Of a stretch of 64,000 nt of DNA, positions 1 through 9,097 are shown piece after piece (the stretch's first letter is position 1; the number at the start of each line of letters is the position of its first letter). The stretch is taken from contig NC_088315.1 in the NCBI RefSeq assembly GCF_910592395.1, forward strand, positions 9,426,501-9,490,500. Reading direction: 5' to 3'. The DNA comes from Lineus longissimus (taxonomy: Eukaryota > Nemertea > Pilidiophora > Heteronemertea > Lineidae). Under the pieces are notes generated by a model. It ran no database searches. It saw nothing but the letters and a program-made list of their open reading frames with translations, and was not told where the DNA came from. The translations under genes were made by a program, and so were the position numbers.

Positions 1-90
1 ACTCAGGTAGTCACCCGAGCAAAGTTCTATGTTCGATTGCTCCCCGAATCACTCGGGGAGAACTCGAGTAAGCAATCGAAGTCGGCCTAC
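1..90. mobile_element. Right end of a Harbinger-type element, cut by window edge
   Basis: Bases 1-90 match 36,317-36,406, the right terminal inverted-repeat region of the Harbinger element in the composite insertion. The 25-bp inverted repeat is at 66-90. This implies that a second DIRS plus Harbinger composite lies just left of the window. Confidence 0.6.
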
Positions 91-267
91 ATTACAACAT
101 ACGAGGGGGCCTGCCTTCGCGTGCCAAACAAAGGGCCGTCTAGACGCCACCCCGGGTAACGTACAAGGGCCCTCACAGCGACTCATGCACTCAGAAGAAA
201 ATGTCTGGGGATAAATCCTGAAACCATCGAGCGTGGCTCTCCCACCAGAAGGAGCAAAAAATTGCCG

Positions 268-433
268 CCAGCCAAAGCTTGCAACGGTCTGTACCCCAGC
301 CAAAGCTTGCAAGGTAATATATACGCCCCAGCCAAAGCTTGCAAGGCTATCGCCAGCAAAAGCTCGCAACGATATACAGATATACGCCCCAGCCAAAGCT
401 CGCAAGGCCACCGCCAGCAAAGCTCGCAACGGT
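268..433. repeat. Six-copy minisatellite in DIRS leader
   Basis: There are six imperfect copies, 27-34 bp each, of a unit whose core reads CAGCCAAAGCTTGCAA or CAGCAAAGCTCGCAA on the plus strand. CTT and CTC variants of the core alternate toward the right. The same array is at 36,583-36,748. Confidence 0.9.
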
Positions 434-674
434 GTGAATCAAAGAGACCGGCCGTACACACAACAAACGTTAGAAAACTGTCACGATAACCCGAAAAAAG
501 TGAGGAAAACGGGAAATGCGAAAACAAAAATCGGAATAAATAACAAAGTGCCGAGAAAAAACGGCCAGAAGAAGCGATATCCAGGGAAAGAGAGAAAACG
601 AATATCCAAGGAAGAATCCGCGTGGAAAACCTACCGCGAAATGAGGAGCGGCGAACAAAAGACTGCCTGGACAG

Positions 675-759
675 ACGGCAGGAGAGAGAATAGTGAACGA
701 GGCCGAATGGGTGGGCATATTTATACTACCGCTCGACGTTAGGTGTCGCCAGGGGTGTG
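675..759. repeat. DIRS outer inverted terminal repeat (left copy)
   Basis: About 83 bp is repeated nearly exactly at 25,923-26,006 (internal complementary region) and about 36,991-37,074. Its reverse complement starts CACACCCCTGGCGACACC, similar to the other terminus at 25,709 (CACACATCCTCGGCGACACC). Confidence 0.65.
716..725 (-). promoter_or_regulatory. TATA box of DIRS element
   Basis: The minus strand reads TATAAATATG within the terminal repeat, about 35 bp inside the element end. Transcription would run leftward through the minisatellite leader. The motif is repeated at 37,031-37,040 and 25,963-25,972. Confidence 0.5.
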
Positions 760-1204
760 GGGAGTATCGAAGGTGGCGGCGCCTAATGGTAATGAAAAGA
801 AAAGAATGCACTGAAAGTGCCTTAGAAAGCTTCATTCGGACTCCATAAAAATGTGCAGGTATGAGCACATGGCACCAGTAGTTTGGTCTCAGCATAAATC
901 GGAGTCGAGTGATCCCCTCTGGGTGATGCCTTGTGGGTCACTCCAGGTACTGGTTTGACGTTACGTCTGATGGATTTAATGAAACGAGAGAGTGAGACCT
1001 CATCGCGTGATCAAAGAAATGAATGAATAGAAAAAGCATGATTTAAAATCAGAAATAAACGCAAACCACGATGAAAGGTAATAATTTGTGGCAAAACGAT
1101 AGCACTCAAGAAGAAAGAAAACATATTTTTATTCATTTCTTGCCTAATCCCAAACAGGACGCTTTTAGTGGCAATCGAAACGCTGTGCGCCCCAAAAGTG
1201 AAAA

Positions 1205-1304
1205 TTAGGGCATTATTTTCCAACCATCCTTACAGGAAAACGATAAGAATATGGTTAGGGCATTATTTTCCAACCATCCTTACAGGAAAACGATAAGAAT
1301 ATGG
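1205..1304. repeat. Perfect 50-bp tandem duplication
   Basis: The 50-bp unit at 1,205-1,254 is repeated exactly at 1,255-1,304. It is also present at 37,520-37,619, so it predates the segmental duplication. Confidence 0.97.
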
Positions 1305-1503
1305 TTAGGAAAGCTTTATTCAAAATTGTCCATTTCTATCCAAATTTATGTCAGATTCGTTCTTATCGCATGCAGAACTTCCAAGTAAACATGGGAAGTG
1401 GTAACTTATACAGACATGATACATCATCTTGGAAATTCAAGGCATATATTATTCATTCCAGAATTTGTGCAACCTCCGTGTTGTTTGGGAAAATTCACCA
1501 AAG

Positions 1504-1905
1504 CATTACAACATTGAGGCAGAAGGTTGCATTGCTAACAAAAGAACGATCTGGGCAGTGCTAATCTTCTCATCTGCTATCACTACGACATATAGCGAGA
1601 AAGATCACCTCCTTTATACCTACACTCAACTCCTTTTCTGCTTCTACGATGCTCCGGTAATTTTCAGTTTGCCATGGGCGTAGCCGTTGAATGAAAATGA
1701 TTTATCTTTATCTCCCTACAACTGTATTAAAAACCAAAAATCTACGTTAATATTTCTCGAGCTTTCTACAAGAACAACAACACAGGCTACTATGTCCATA
1801 TCATTACGTTACAGGCATCGATGTAGGAAGAGTATGTCATTTCTGTTGCACACGACGTTGAGACTTTCGGGCTCTATGAAAATAGTGTTGCACTCGTGGC
1901 GATGA
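1504..1905 (+). other. Plus-strand open-frame fragments, possible gene remnant
   Basis: Two consecutive stretches in one frame are separated by a single TAG. The first translates with ...EAEGCIANKRTIWAVLIF... and the second contains RYRHRCRKSMSF. Homologous stretches are at 13,678-14,079, 37,819-38,220 and 50,309-50,695. In the 13.5 and 50.1 kb copies a third open stretch precedes them in the same frame. There is no ATG-initiated long ORF and no family I recognise. A decayed exon or chance are both possible. Confidence 0.2.
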
Positions 1906-2825
1906 CTTGACTGTTACACTCGGTTACTCCAACGCCAGTAGAGGGTTACAACCGTTGCCAAACATAAAGGAAATATTGGCATTTGTTGCAATAACATGTT
2001 TTCATCATCTATCTTCTACCAACACATGATCATACCAGAGAATTGAGAAATAGGACATGACAGATTTGAGGTAACCTCTAATGGAACAACGCAGTCTTGT
2101 AGGCTTGTCCTCATCATAGTCATAGCTGTCTGCTCACGTTATCTTTCAAACCATGCAGTAAATCATACTTTGGGTAACTTCGTTTCAACTGTTTCAATTG
2201 TTTCAATTGTTTAATTTCTTTATCATGTTTAGAACATATCATATATTTTTGTATTGATTTCTGCTAAATCGATACAGACATATTGCGCTTGATTCTAAAA
2301 TACCTTGGTACCGTAAAGTCAACTTTTAAATGGAAAATGCATAAGCCTCGTTCTGAGAGCGGAGTGTTTTGGACACGCAACCAAGATGCTCTACCAAAGT
2401 TCCCTCGGGTTGCACTAAAATGTGGAAACCATGCACACGTCACGTCAATGGAATTTCAGCTCACTTCAGAAGTTTGAGGCTCTCAAAACACTGCTTCAAA
2501 CACAAATCAGTCAAGGAAGCATCAACCACCCTAAGTTTTTTTATGAGCACTACACATATTTGCCGAGAAAAACGCTCCAAATAGCCCATTTGCGCGGATT
2601 TTAGCATCACTTTGAGCGAGCCGATGCGGACTTCCTATGCGCGCTGTACAAAATGTACATGTCTCATTTTCTGCAACGTTGCCGTAACATAATGTAAACA
2701 ACGGCGCTACCGGCGCTCCGGCCGGGCCGGCGATGGATGGAATTTGCCAAATTCGCACATTTTCAAGTTATTTTCGTGACCTATCTTTTTAAGTTTGAGG
2801 TATTTTAGAATAGAAATTGAACCCG

Positions 2826-2953
2826 AGGCGGAGGACCTTGGTTGAGTTACCAAGACACTCGAGGGTGGAGCTAAAATTTCGTCGGCTCGGGTTTGGACTG
2901 TATTTTAGCTCCACCCTCGAGTGTCTTGGTAACTCAACCAAGGTCCTCCGCCT
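2826..2953. repeat. Fold-back palindrome, 52-bp perfect arms
   Basis: The left arm 2,826-2,877 is the exact reverse complement of 2,902-2,953, with a 24-bp loop. Comparison with 39,131-39,176 shows that the original element also carried outer arms (ATTGAACCCGAGG and its complement). Here the right outer arm and about 420 bp beyond it are missing, so the palindrome abuts TTGATCAG. This resembles a fold-back type MITE that has suffered a deletion. Confidence 0.9.
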
Positions 2954-3243
2954 TGATCAGATTTCGATGATCAACACAGCCTTGTTGTCAGGTAAAAGTT
3001 TGCTTTTACCGCCATCAAACAAGTACGAAATATCGAAAAAATAAAGAACATGCAATAAAAAAACTTTATTACTTTTATAGCCTGCAAGTAGGTACACATC
3101 ACGTAGCTCAAGTTTTGTATGATATGAAGACAATCAACCTCAGCTAGGGAGATTGCTGCCACGGTTCCAGCAAATGAGCCATAGCTCAATATCTGATTCA
3201 GAAAGTGCTTTCCCCACACAGAGTACCAATTCCTGGCAAGGGG

Positions 3244-3511
3244 ACACGGTTCCCATCAGAAGCTCAGTGTGAGTGCTGTGCCACTGATGATAAGCGGATT
3301 GATTTGATTTGGATCATAGAGCTGATTCCTCGTCATGTGATCCCGTACTCGAACAGCAATGATTCGTTCAATCAGTTTGGATAAATGTAGAACTAGATAC
3401 ATGCCAGTAACTTGGTAACTCATCCTTGTCCAGAGACGGCTTTTTTAGCATTGGTTTCTCAAAGGCCGACTTCAGGCGAGAGGGAACATGTCCTTGCTGC
3501 AGTGACTTATT
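3244..3511 (-). pseudogene. LINE reverse-transcriptase relic
   Basis: The minus-strand translation shows the start of a non-LTR RT domain in two or three frames: NKSLQQGHVPS, LKSAF.KPMLKKPSLDKDELPSY, then after a frame change KLIERIIAVRVRDHM and, after another, QSAYHQWHSTHTELL. These blocks match in order the conserved region of CR1/L2/Jockey-type elements (PLLKKPSLD...NYRPVS...KLIER...QSAYR..HSTETALL). Frameshifts and the lack of a catalytic core show that it is dead. Copies lie in all four units. Confidence 0.7.
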
Positions 3512-4089
3512 GAGACCGCCATTACCAAAAAGGCGGTCTTCCTTGTTTTTACTGGTTTTCTCTCTCCCTCTCTCCCCGTATCCAATCTGCGGTTTCATCA
3601 GGATAACTCGAGGACTAAACAATGTATCACCCTGAATGTATCAGGGATTGTTGATATGTGTGATGACCAGAAGTGATTTAATTATGGGCAGAAATGGATT
3701 AAAATCTGAATTTTGGCGCCGGTATTTCTAAAGTTTTGACTGCTTAATCAATTATAGTCCGAACGTCAGCTTTTGCCGAACAACTGGTGATTAAGGGGAT
3801 TTGCCAATCCATTATTCGAGCGGCACCCCGCCGATGATCACCACGATATACCATACTCCCAAGCTCCAGTGGTGGGAAGGCAAACTATTGCTGAGATGAC
3901 TCTCCTGCTTATTGAGCAGCACCCACTGCGTTGTCCACGCAAAGTCAGACGGCTACCTAAAATGTGGAAGAGGGAATGATTCGAGGATGCACCCACTGTT
4001 ATGATTAAAAAAACCTTGACGTCTGTGACTGTGGACATTAGGTCAAGGTCAAATCTGTCGATTGTCATGGAATTCAACATCATTAAATA

Positions 4090-4740
4090 CCGCCGGAGCT
4101 AAGGTAGTCGTGTTTGGTTTTAATTCAAAGGTTTGGACTGAGCCACTTTTGTGACTAAATAACCGTTCGAGCTAAGGTAGTCGTGATTGGCATCAAACTT
4201 TAGTTTTTTTGGCATGTTTGAATTGACCCACTTTCGTTACCTATTGATGACCATTAACGCTAAGTTATTCATGTTTTGCATCAAACTTCAGTTTATGAGC
4301 ATTAGATTGGCCATATTTTGTGACTGTCGCACCTTCACCTTTAGAGCTAATCTAGACGTGTGGTATTAAACTTCAGCATATGAGGAGTTGGTTTGAACTG
4401 ACCTACTTGTATGATCTACTGGCCCACTAAATGACAGTTCGAGCCAAGGTGGTCGTGATAAATATCAAACTTTACTTTATTTTAGGCATATTTGGACTGA
4501 CCAATTTTCGTGACCTACATATTGATGACTGCTAACGCCAAGTTATTCATGTCTGCATCAAACTTAAGCTTCTGTGGATTACATTTCAACTGACCATCTT
4601 TCGTGACACGCTCACCTAACGACCTTTATAGCTAATCTCGACATTTTTGGCCAAACTTCAGCTTATGAGGAGTTGGTTTGAACTGACCTACTTTCTTAAC
4701 TTACTGACCTACTTATTAAGGACTAATTGACCTGCCATGT
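4090..4740. repeat. Old degenerate tandem repeat, about seven units
   Basis: There are about seven diverged units of roughly 80-105 bp. Each has a phrase like GAGCTAAGGTAGTCGTG, then GCATCAAACTTCAG, then a phrase like TGACCTACTTTCGTGACC. The array recurs at about 17,800, 40,740 and 54,060. I see no coding signal. Confidence 0.75.
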
Positions 4741-4774
4741 TTTCTGCACCTATATTATCTTGTCATCCTTTCAG

Positions 4775-5340
4775 TTTTTCTTAATGACGATGGTGATTTA
4801 ATTCTCCTAGATGTCAAGGACGAGGAAACGTTGCCCACCTTTGTGACCCGACAACCTGATAGTGACGACAGCTCCTGGTGTTATGACACAGTTGATACAA
4901 TAAAGAATTCTATCATCGACACGGCTTACTGCAGATCAAAGATAAAACGACAAAAAAGTCAGTTACCAACAAATGCTTGAAATGTGGCAAAGAAAACGAC
5001 GAAAAAACTAATTCCTATGCCTTAACTAAGGTGACATGTTTCCTTGACAACAAAGTTGTCGGTGCAACCTTCTTCTAACCAACATCGCAGTGATGGATTC
5101 TGACTCGATCATGCCATGGTTCCCAGAACCTGATGAAACACCTTGAGAGAACATTACGAGACGAATTGATATAATCGTCAAATCCGACTTTTTGTTTCTT
5201 CCAAAAATTGTGAAGAAAATGTATTCGAACCGCACTATAGATTCAAGCGATGCAGTCAAGTCATTTGCCTAAACGAATGTGGTCGCAGTTTCCACACGGT
5301 AACATAAGGCCACATCGACCACAGTCGCATTTGGCAATGA
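4775..5340 (+). pseudogene. Possible decayed plus-strand gene fragment
   Basis: Three plus-strand reading stretches follow one another. The first (4,775-4,980) lies just after an acceptor-like CATCCTTTCAG and contains LNDDGDLILLDVKDEE. The second (4,935-5,078), in another frame after CTGCAG, contains NKCLKCGKEND with a CxxC pair and ends GATFF. The third, from about 5,093, contains MDSDSIMPWFPEPDE, then an in-frame TGA, then more open sequence. The same stops and frames occur in the other three units. No family is recognised. It may be a decayed transposon or host gene, or chance. Confidence 0.25.
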
Positions 5341-6213
5341 AACGGTTAACACTTAGTTTCTTCAGCCCATTGGCATAGGAATTAGTCAAGTGGAAATACA
5401 CAGACAGCACAAAATTCAAATCATCGCAACACCATGCTTTACTTAAAAAATCAATGGTACACTGTCACTGTCACTGTTACTCTCGAGTTCTTCTCTACGA
5501 TAGTCAGTGAATTTTTTAATACTTGGGGGTTCCACAAAAAGTTCTGGGAGGAGTTAGCAACTCTCTCTGTTTTATGTAAATGATTACCGAAATCCATGTC
5601 CTTGTCGACTGCCAATACTGTTCGTTTCTTTATTCAGGATTGTTTTCTGTATTGTGACCACTCGACTTTCATGAATAACAGTTAAAGCTTTTTAAATTGT
5701 ATTCTGACTTCACTTACTGAACTACTGTTACCTGTAAGTCATGAGTCATCACCACTTTCTAGCTGGCTGCAGCATGTCGGTAACGATAAATTCCTTTAAA
5801 ATTTGGTGCTGCCATCAGCATTGTGGCAATTCCTTACCTGGAACAAAGGGTTACAACTAAACCACTCCAGCCAGCTTACTACAGCTAGTTTCAGCCTTCA
5901 CCATATCAAACTGCCCTTCAATAGATTTCATAGTTAGCACTATGAAGACATCTCTTTTCACTATCATGCCCATATCCATGGCCAAAAAGGCGAAAATAGG
6001 TGAACAGGAGGCCATTTTCTAAGAGCGCCAAGGACATTTTGTTCATCACTTGCACCTAGAATTTATCAGTGATTTTACGTGCCCGACAAACGTCAACCTT
6101 TTCCACCTCTGTCGACATCATTATCCGCGGGGGCCAGGCGACATGATGATACACTTCGCGCATCATAAAAAACCTAGAATAGCATCTCCCTAAACTCAAG
6201 AGACCTGTGTTCT
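5341..6213. other. Intergenic DNA downstream of type B gene
   Basis: I see no gene. The minus strand has an AATAAA near 5,630, about 670 bp beyond the type B stop, which could be its polyadenylation signal. The stretch is nearly identical in all four units. Confidence 0.4.
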
Positions 6214-6262
6214 TCATAATCAGAGTCTTTCTATACTGTATAGAAAGACTCTGTCATAATCA
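6214..6262. repeat. 31-bp palindromic insertion with 9-bp target duplication
   Basis: A 31-bp near-perfect palindrome (6,223-6,253; arms AGAGTCTTTCTATAC, one central base) is flanked by direct repeats TCATAATCA at 6,214-6,222 and 6,254-6,262. Unit 3 has a single TCATAATCA at 42,870-42,878 and no palindrome. It resembles a minimal fold-back transposon or an excision remnant. Confidence 0.85.
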
Positions 6263-6298
6263 ACTCAAATTGTTCATATAAAAATTGGCTCTTGATGA

Positions 6299-7342
6299 TC
6301 AGTCGTTTGTTGTGAATATCTCCACGTGTTTCCAATACCTTTTCGTCACGGACTTGGAAACCCTTACAATATGATAGAGTGTGCCGTCTAACATTTGGAT
6401 GAAGTCATCCAGCGCGCTTCTGGAAATCTGGTATCTCAAATCAATATCAACATGATCAATGGCTAAGGTTGTATCGACGCGTCTCATGACGCAGCTGATT
6501 CTAAATCCAAAGAATGCTGTCAATATTTGCTCGTTATTCCTTCCAAGGGCCGCAGTTAGAATTATAAGGCGGTCTGATTCCCTAAACCAATAGTCGTAAG
6601 TTAATAACTGGAGATCTGTAAAGTTGATAATGGAACTAAATTCGGTGCTCGAACCTGGGAGAGTAAAATGTTTGCTTCTTCTAAACCAGTATAAATACAA
6701 TCCTGAATAATCGTTCCCTTCTTTTTCACCAATGATAAAGTACACGAAGTCTTCGCCAAGGAAGAATCTCTCGTAAGCAGACACCGGGACGTTTATTTCT
6801 ATAGCGCCTTTGAACGAAGGTCTAATAACGGCGCTTTCATTCAGATTAAATGAATACATCCTAATGACAGACTGGCTATATCGCTTGCAATCAATGACTA
6901 ATGTCCCGTGTCGGAGCAAAATATCGAACTTCGTCACATACACCCCACTTACGCACGGGTCCGTTTCCGGTATGACTAGTTTCCTAGTGCCGATGCCAAG
7001 CCTGACGTCAAAGAGGATAAATGTCAGATACTTTTGCTCTTCCCAGCAACTTACGACGATGTATCTATCATAGACCAGTGCATTGCTTGCTATATACAGT
7101 TTAGCGCACACTAATTCGTTTACATGAAGGATTGTCCTATAGGTGAGAACGAATATACCTTGCTTTGAATTCAGCCGAAACATGCACACGTTGTAATCCT
7201 GTTTACCACGGATGTCTGTCAGGACACCAATGGCGCCAGTCACGTGATTATAAAGCAACCTTTCATTGCTGCCAATTCGTAATATCACAGGTGGTAAAAA
7301 CATCGCTCTCATTCTGCGTCTGTACCGTATCTTTCGATTACC
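6299..7342 (-). CDS. Type B long terminal exon, unit 1 (337-residue frame)
   Basis: This long open exon encodes a protein of unknown function. From the ATG at 7,312 it runs 337 residues. The frame stays open 10 codons upstream to an acceptor-like ATTATTAAG before 7,342, which is phase 0. The sequence is rich in short hydrophobic strands separated by turns (YLTFILFDVR, VYFIIGEKEG, LYLYWFRRS), resembling beta-propeller blades. It has six cysteines, sequons NES and NFT, and no membrane segment. A PP motif near the start (MFLPPVI) and the C-terminal segment (ML-DGTLYHIVRVSK) align with the type A exon, so the two look like distant paralogues. It may be an independent gene or an alternative last exon for the upstream PAN exons. 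No known family is recognised. Confidence 0.65.
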   Translation of the reverse strand, partial: GNRKIRYRRRMRAMFLPPVILRIGSNERLLYNHVTGAIGVLTDIRGKQDYNVCMFRLNSKQGIFVLTYRTILHVNELVCAKLYIASNALVYDRYIVVSCWEEQKYLTFILFDVRLGIGTRKLVIPETDPCVSGVYVTKFDILLRHGTLVIDCKRYSQSVIRMYSFNLNESAVIRPSFKGAIEINVPVSAYERFFLGEDFVYFIIGEKEGNDYSGLYLYWFRRSKHFTLPGSSTEFSSIINFTDLQLLTYDYWFRESDRLIILTAALGRNNEQILTAFFGFRISCVMRRVDTTLAIDHVDIDLRYQISRSALDDFIQMLDGTLYHIVRVSKSVTKRYWKHVEIFTTND

Positions 7343-7549
7343 CTTAATAATTAAGTAGTAGAACCGTTAAATGTTACACAGCTGATATTTGTTTTCTTGA
7401 TACCGTCATCTTTGAGATGATTTCGGTAATATTGCTGGTCATAAGCGTGCTTTTTTTCGTCATGGCGGGGGGTTGCAAAACGCCTCTTTTATCCTCCATC
7501 TGGTTGAACATCAGCCAAAAACCGCAAAAACACGTTTTTGTAACTCTAT

Positions 7550-8266
7550 AGCCCCTTTTACACTACGCATTTTCAACCGCGCTCGGCCCGCGTCGAGCGC
7601 ATCTCGGCAAAAAAACACGTGGCAACTCGTGGTGCAGCGTGGTCGGCAGATGAGACCAAAACATTGATTGCCTTGTGGGGGGAAGATGTTACCCAGGCCC
7701 AACTAGGAGGAACACGCCATAACAAGAAATTGTACAAGGAGATTGCGAAAGGACTGGAGGAAGCTGGTTTCCCTGACAGGGAGTGAAAGCAGTGTCAAGA
7801 AAAGATCAAGAAGCTGAAGAAGAAATATCGGGAAGTTTTAGACAATAACATTCGCTCTGGAAAAGGTAGAAAGGAATGGGCATATTTTGACAAAATTCAC
7901 GAGATTCTAGGTACAAGGCCCATGTCCAGGCTTTCAATTTTGCTACAATCGGCAGAAAAGAAACCCAAGGCAAAAGGAAAAGCGAAGAAAGTGTCCGCAG
8001 CAGCCTCAGGCAGCGAATCTGCAGACAGCACTAGGCCTAGTAGTCGGGCTTCGACCTCCACAGCAACAGATGATGCAGATGCCAATAATGCCAAGGAGAA
8101 TTTCCTACCTCAAACAGAGGACGGAGCGTCGATCCAGGTAAATTGGCGCGGTGACAGAGATGGATTATTGTGCGTAGTGTAAATGGTACATCAGAGGCGG
8201 GCTCGACCCGGGTCGAGCACGGCACGGTTTAACCGGGTTAAAAAACTGTGTAGTGTAAAAGAGGCT
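7550..8266 (+). mobile_element. 717-bp Harbinger-type element with SANT gene, unit 1
   Basis: The terminal inverted repeats of 17 bp (AGCCCCTTTTACACTAC at 7,550; complement at 8,250-8,266, one mismatch) are flanked by TAT on both sides (7,547-7,549, 8,267-8,269). A 3-bp target duplication and a SANT-like gene fit PIF/Harbinger. There is no DDE transposase inside, so it is non-autonomous. The empty site is seen in unit 4 (about 57,506) and in altered form in unit 2 (about 21,228). Confidence 0.8.
7621..8182 (+). pseudogene. Broken Myb/SANT-like DNA-binding protein
   Basis: The translation shows W-S-A-D-E-T-K-T-L-I-A-L-W, then KLYKEIAKGLEEAGFPDR, then KQCQEKIKKLKKKYREV and a KKP/KAKGKAKK basic stretch with a Ser/Thr-rich tail. 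This is the trihelix/SANT-like protein that Harbinger elements encode beside their transposase. It has an in-frame TGA at 7,784-7,786 and an apparent 10-bp disruption near the start, compared with the expected RGxxWS beginning. The copy at 44.2 kb shares both lesions. Confidence 0.7.
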
Positions 8267-9097
8267 TATGGAGGGACATTTGCCCTCCCTTCCGCGCCAA
8301 GCCCCTCTAGCTACGGCCCAGTTTAAGGTTTATCAAGACAGTCTGTCACTGATGTAGTACAAAGCAAGTGCACTCGAAAAGTTATATAGGTGAATGACCT
8401 AGTTTAAAATGTCAGAATTTTGAGCTAGTAACTAACCGCCTGATTCCGAGATTATCCAGCTTCAAATCGAGGAGTACCTATTTCAACTGAACCCTTGTAT
8501 TAACCGTCCATCAAATTGACATTTACCTCATATTGTTTTTTGTGTTTTCCAAGACATCCAAGGAGTGTATATGTTGAAATTTTTAAACTGGCATGGTGTC
8601 TCCGGCTTCAGTGTTTGAACAAAAGTAGTCAGACGAATGAGAGGAATCAAAACGCAGATGCCAACATTTTTCGTTCAAACACCAAAGCCAAAAATGCAAC
8701 ATCAGTTTGAAAATCTAAAAATACCTCTTTGGGTGTTTTGGCATATTCCACTGAAATTGCAAAACTGCAGATCCTGATAATGCGCACATCTAGCGTGGTC
8801 ATCGTTTAATCCAAATCTTAGGAAGCCAGTCCTATCAAACAATGGTTGATGGTGGCTGATTTGAATGGCCTAATTGGCCCCCCTACAAAACCAGTCATCG
8901 TCAGGAATCGTCAACACCAGTCGTCGCTCAGCAGGGGCAGATAATACCAGCTCAAAAAGAGACGGACATTGTTTGAGGTCCTCAATCGAAACTCGGAAAA
9001 CCACCATGTGGTAGGTGAAAGTAAGTGACGCCTACTGAGAAATACATTACAGTGGACAAGTTATGATCGAGATTCAATATCTTAGGATTTTTCTTGT
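8267..9097. other. DNA between type A and type B exons
   Basis: No gene is recognised. If types A and B are one transcription unit this is intron or 3' UTR of type A. A minus-strand ATTAAA at 8,805-8,810, about 290 bp after the type A stop, is the nearest poly(A)-like signal. The plus-strand frame near 8,820-8,945 (reading KQWLMVADLNGLIG) is interrupted and not called. Confidence 0.4.

Larger units (their letters stand above)
91..759 (-). mobile_element. 5' end of a DIRS-like retrotransposon (left copy)
   Basis: This is equivalent to 36,407-37,074, the 5' (right-hand) end of the complete DIRS-like element. It carries the outer inverted terminal repeat (675-759), a minus-strand TATA box and a leader with a minisatellite. 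The unit at 63.6 kb lacks this sequence and passes from unit DNA directly into the equivalent of base 760, which places the element boundary at about 759/760. Plus-strand frames through 233-742 are antisense to the leader and are not taken as coding. Confidence 0.6.
760..2825. other. Unit DNA without a recognisable gene
   Basis: The stretch is matched at 37,075-39,130, and its left part matches a diverged version at 63,605-64,000. It holds a 50-bp tandem duplication, a plus-strand run of open frames (1,504-1,905), short TTTCAATTG repeats near 2,190-2,210, and a GC-rich patch near 2,700-2,735. The segment 1,500-2,280 is also paralogous to 13,680-14,460. Confidence 0.7.

Noticed and set aside
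49-527. Minus-strand frames through the minisatellite
   Set aside because: Two overlapping frames of similar length in different phases reflect the repeat, with no domain. A leader role fits better.
233-742. Plus-strand 169-codon frame with repeated PAKA/PKLA motifs
   Set aside because: It is the minisatellite and DIRS leader read on the antisense strand; periodic composition explains the openness, and the same frame is interrupted by a stop in the copy at 36,548.
3514-3538. GACCGCC..GGCGGTC hairpin as a bacterial-type terminator
   Set aside because: The window is eukaryotic and the hairpin lies in the LINE relic without a following T-run.
3368-3635. 84-codon minus and 69-codon plus frames at 3.4-3.6 kb as genes
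   Set aside because: The minus frame is the LINE relic with extra unrelated sequence; the plus frame is its shadow.
6810-7073. Plus-strand frames inside the type B exon
   Set aside because: Antisense shadows of a 337-codon frame, present only because the main frame is conserved.
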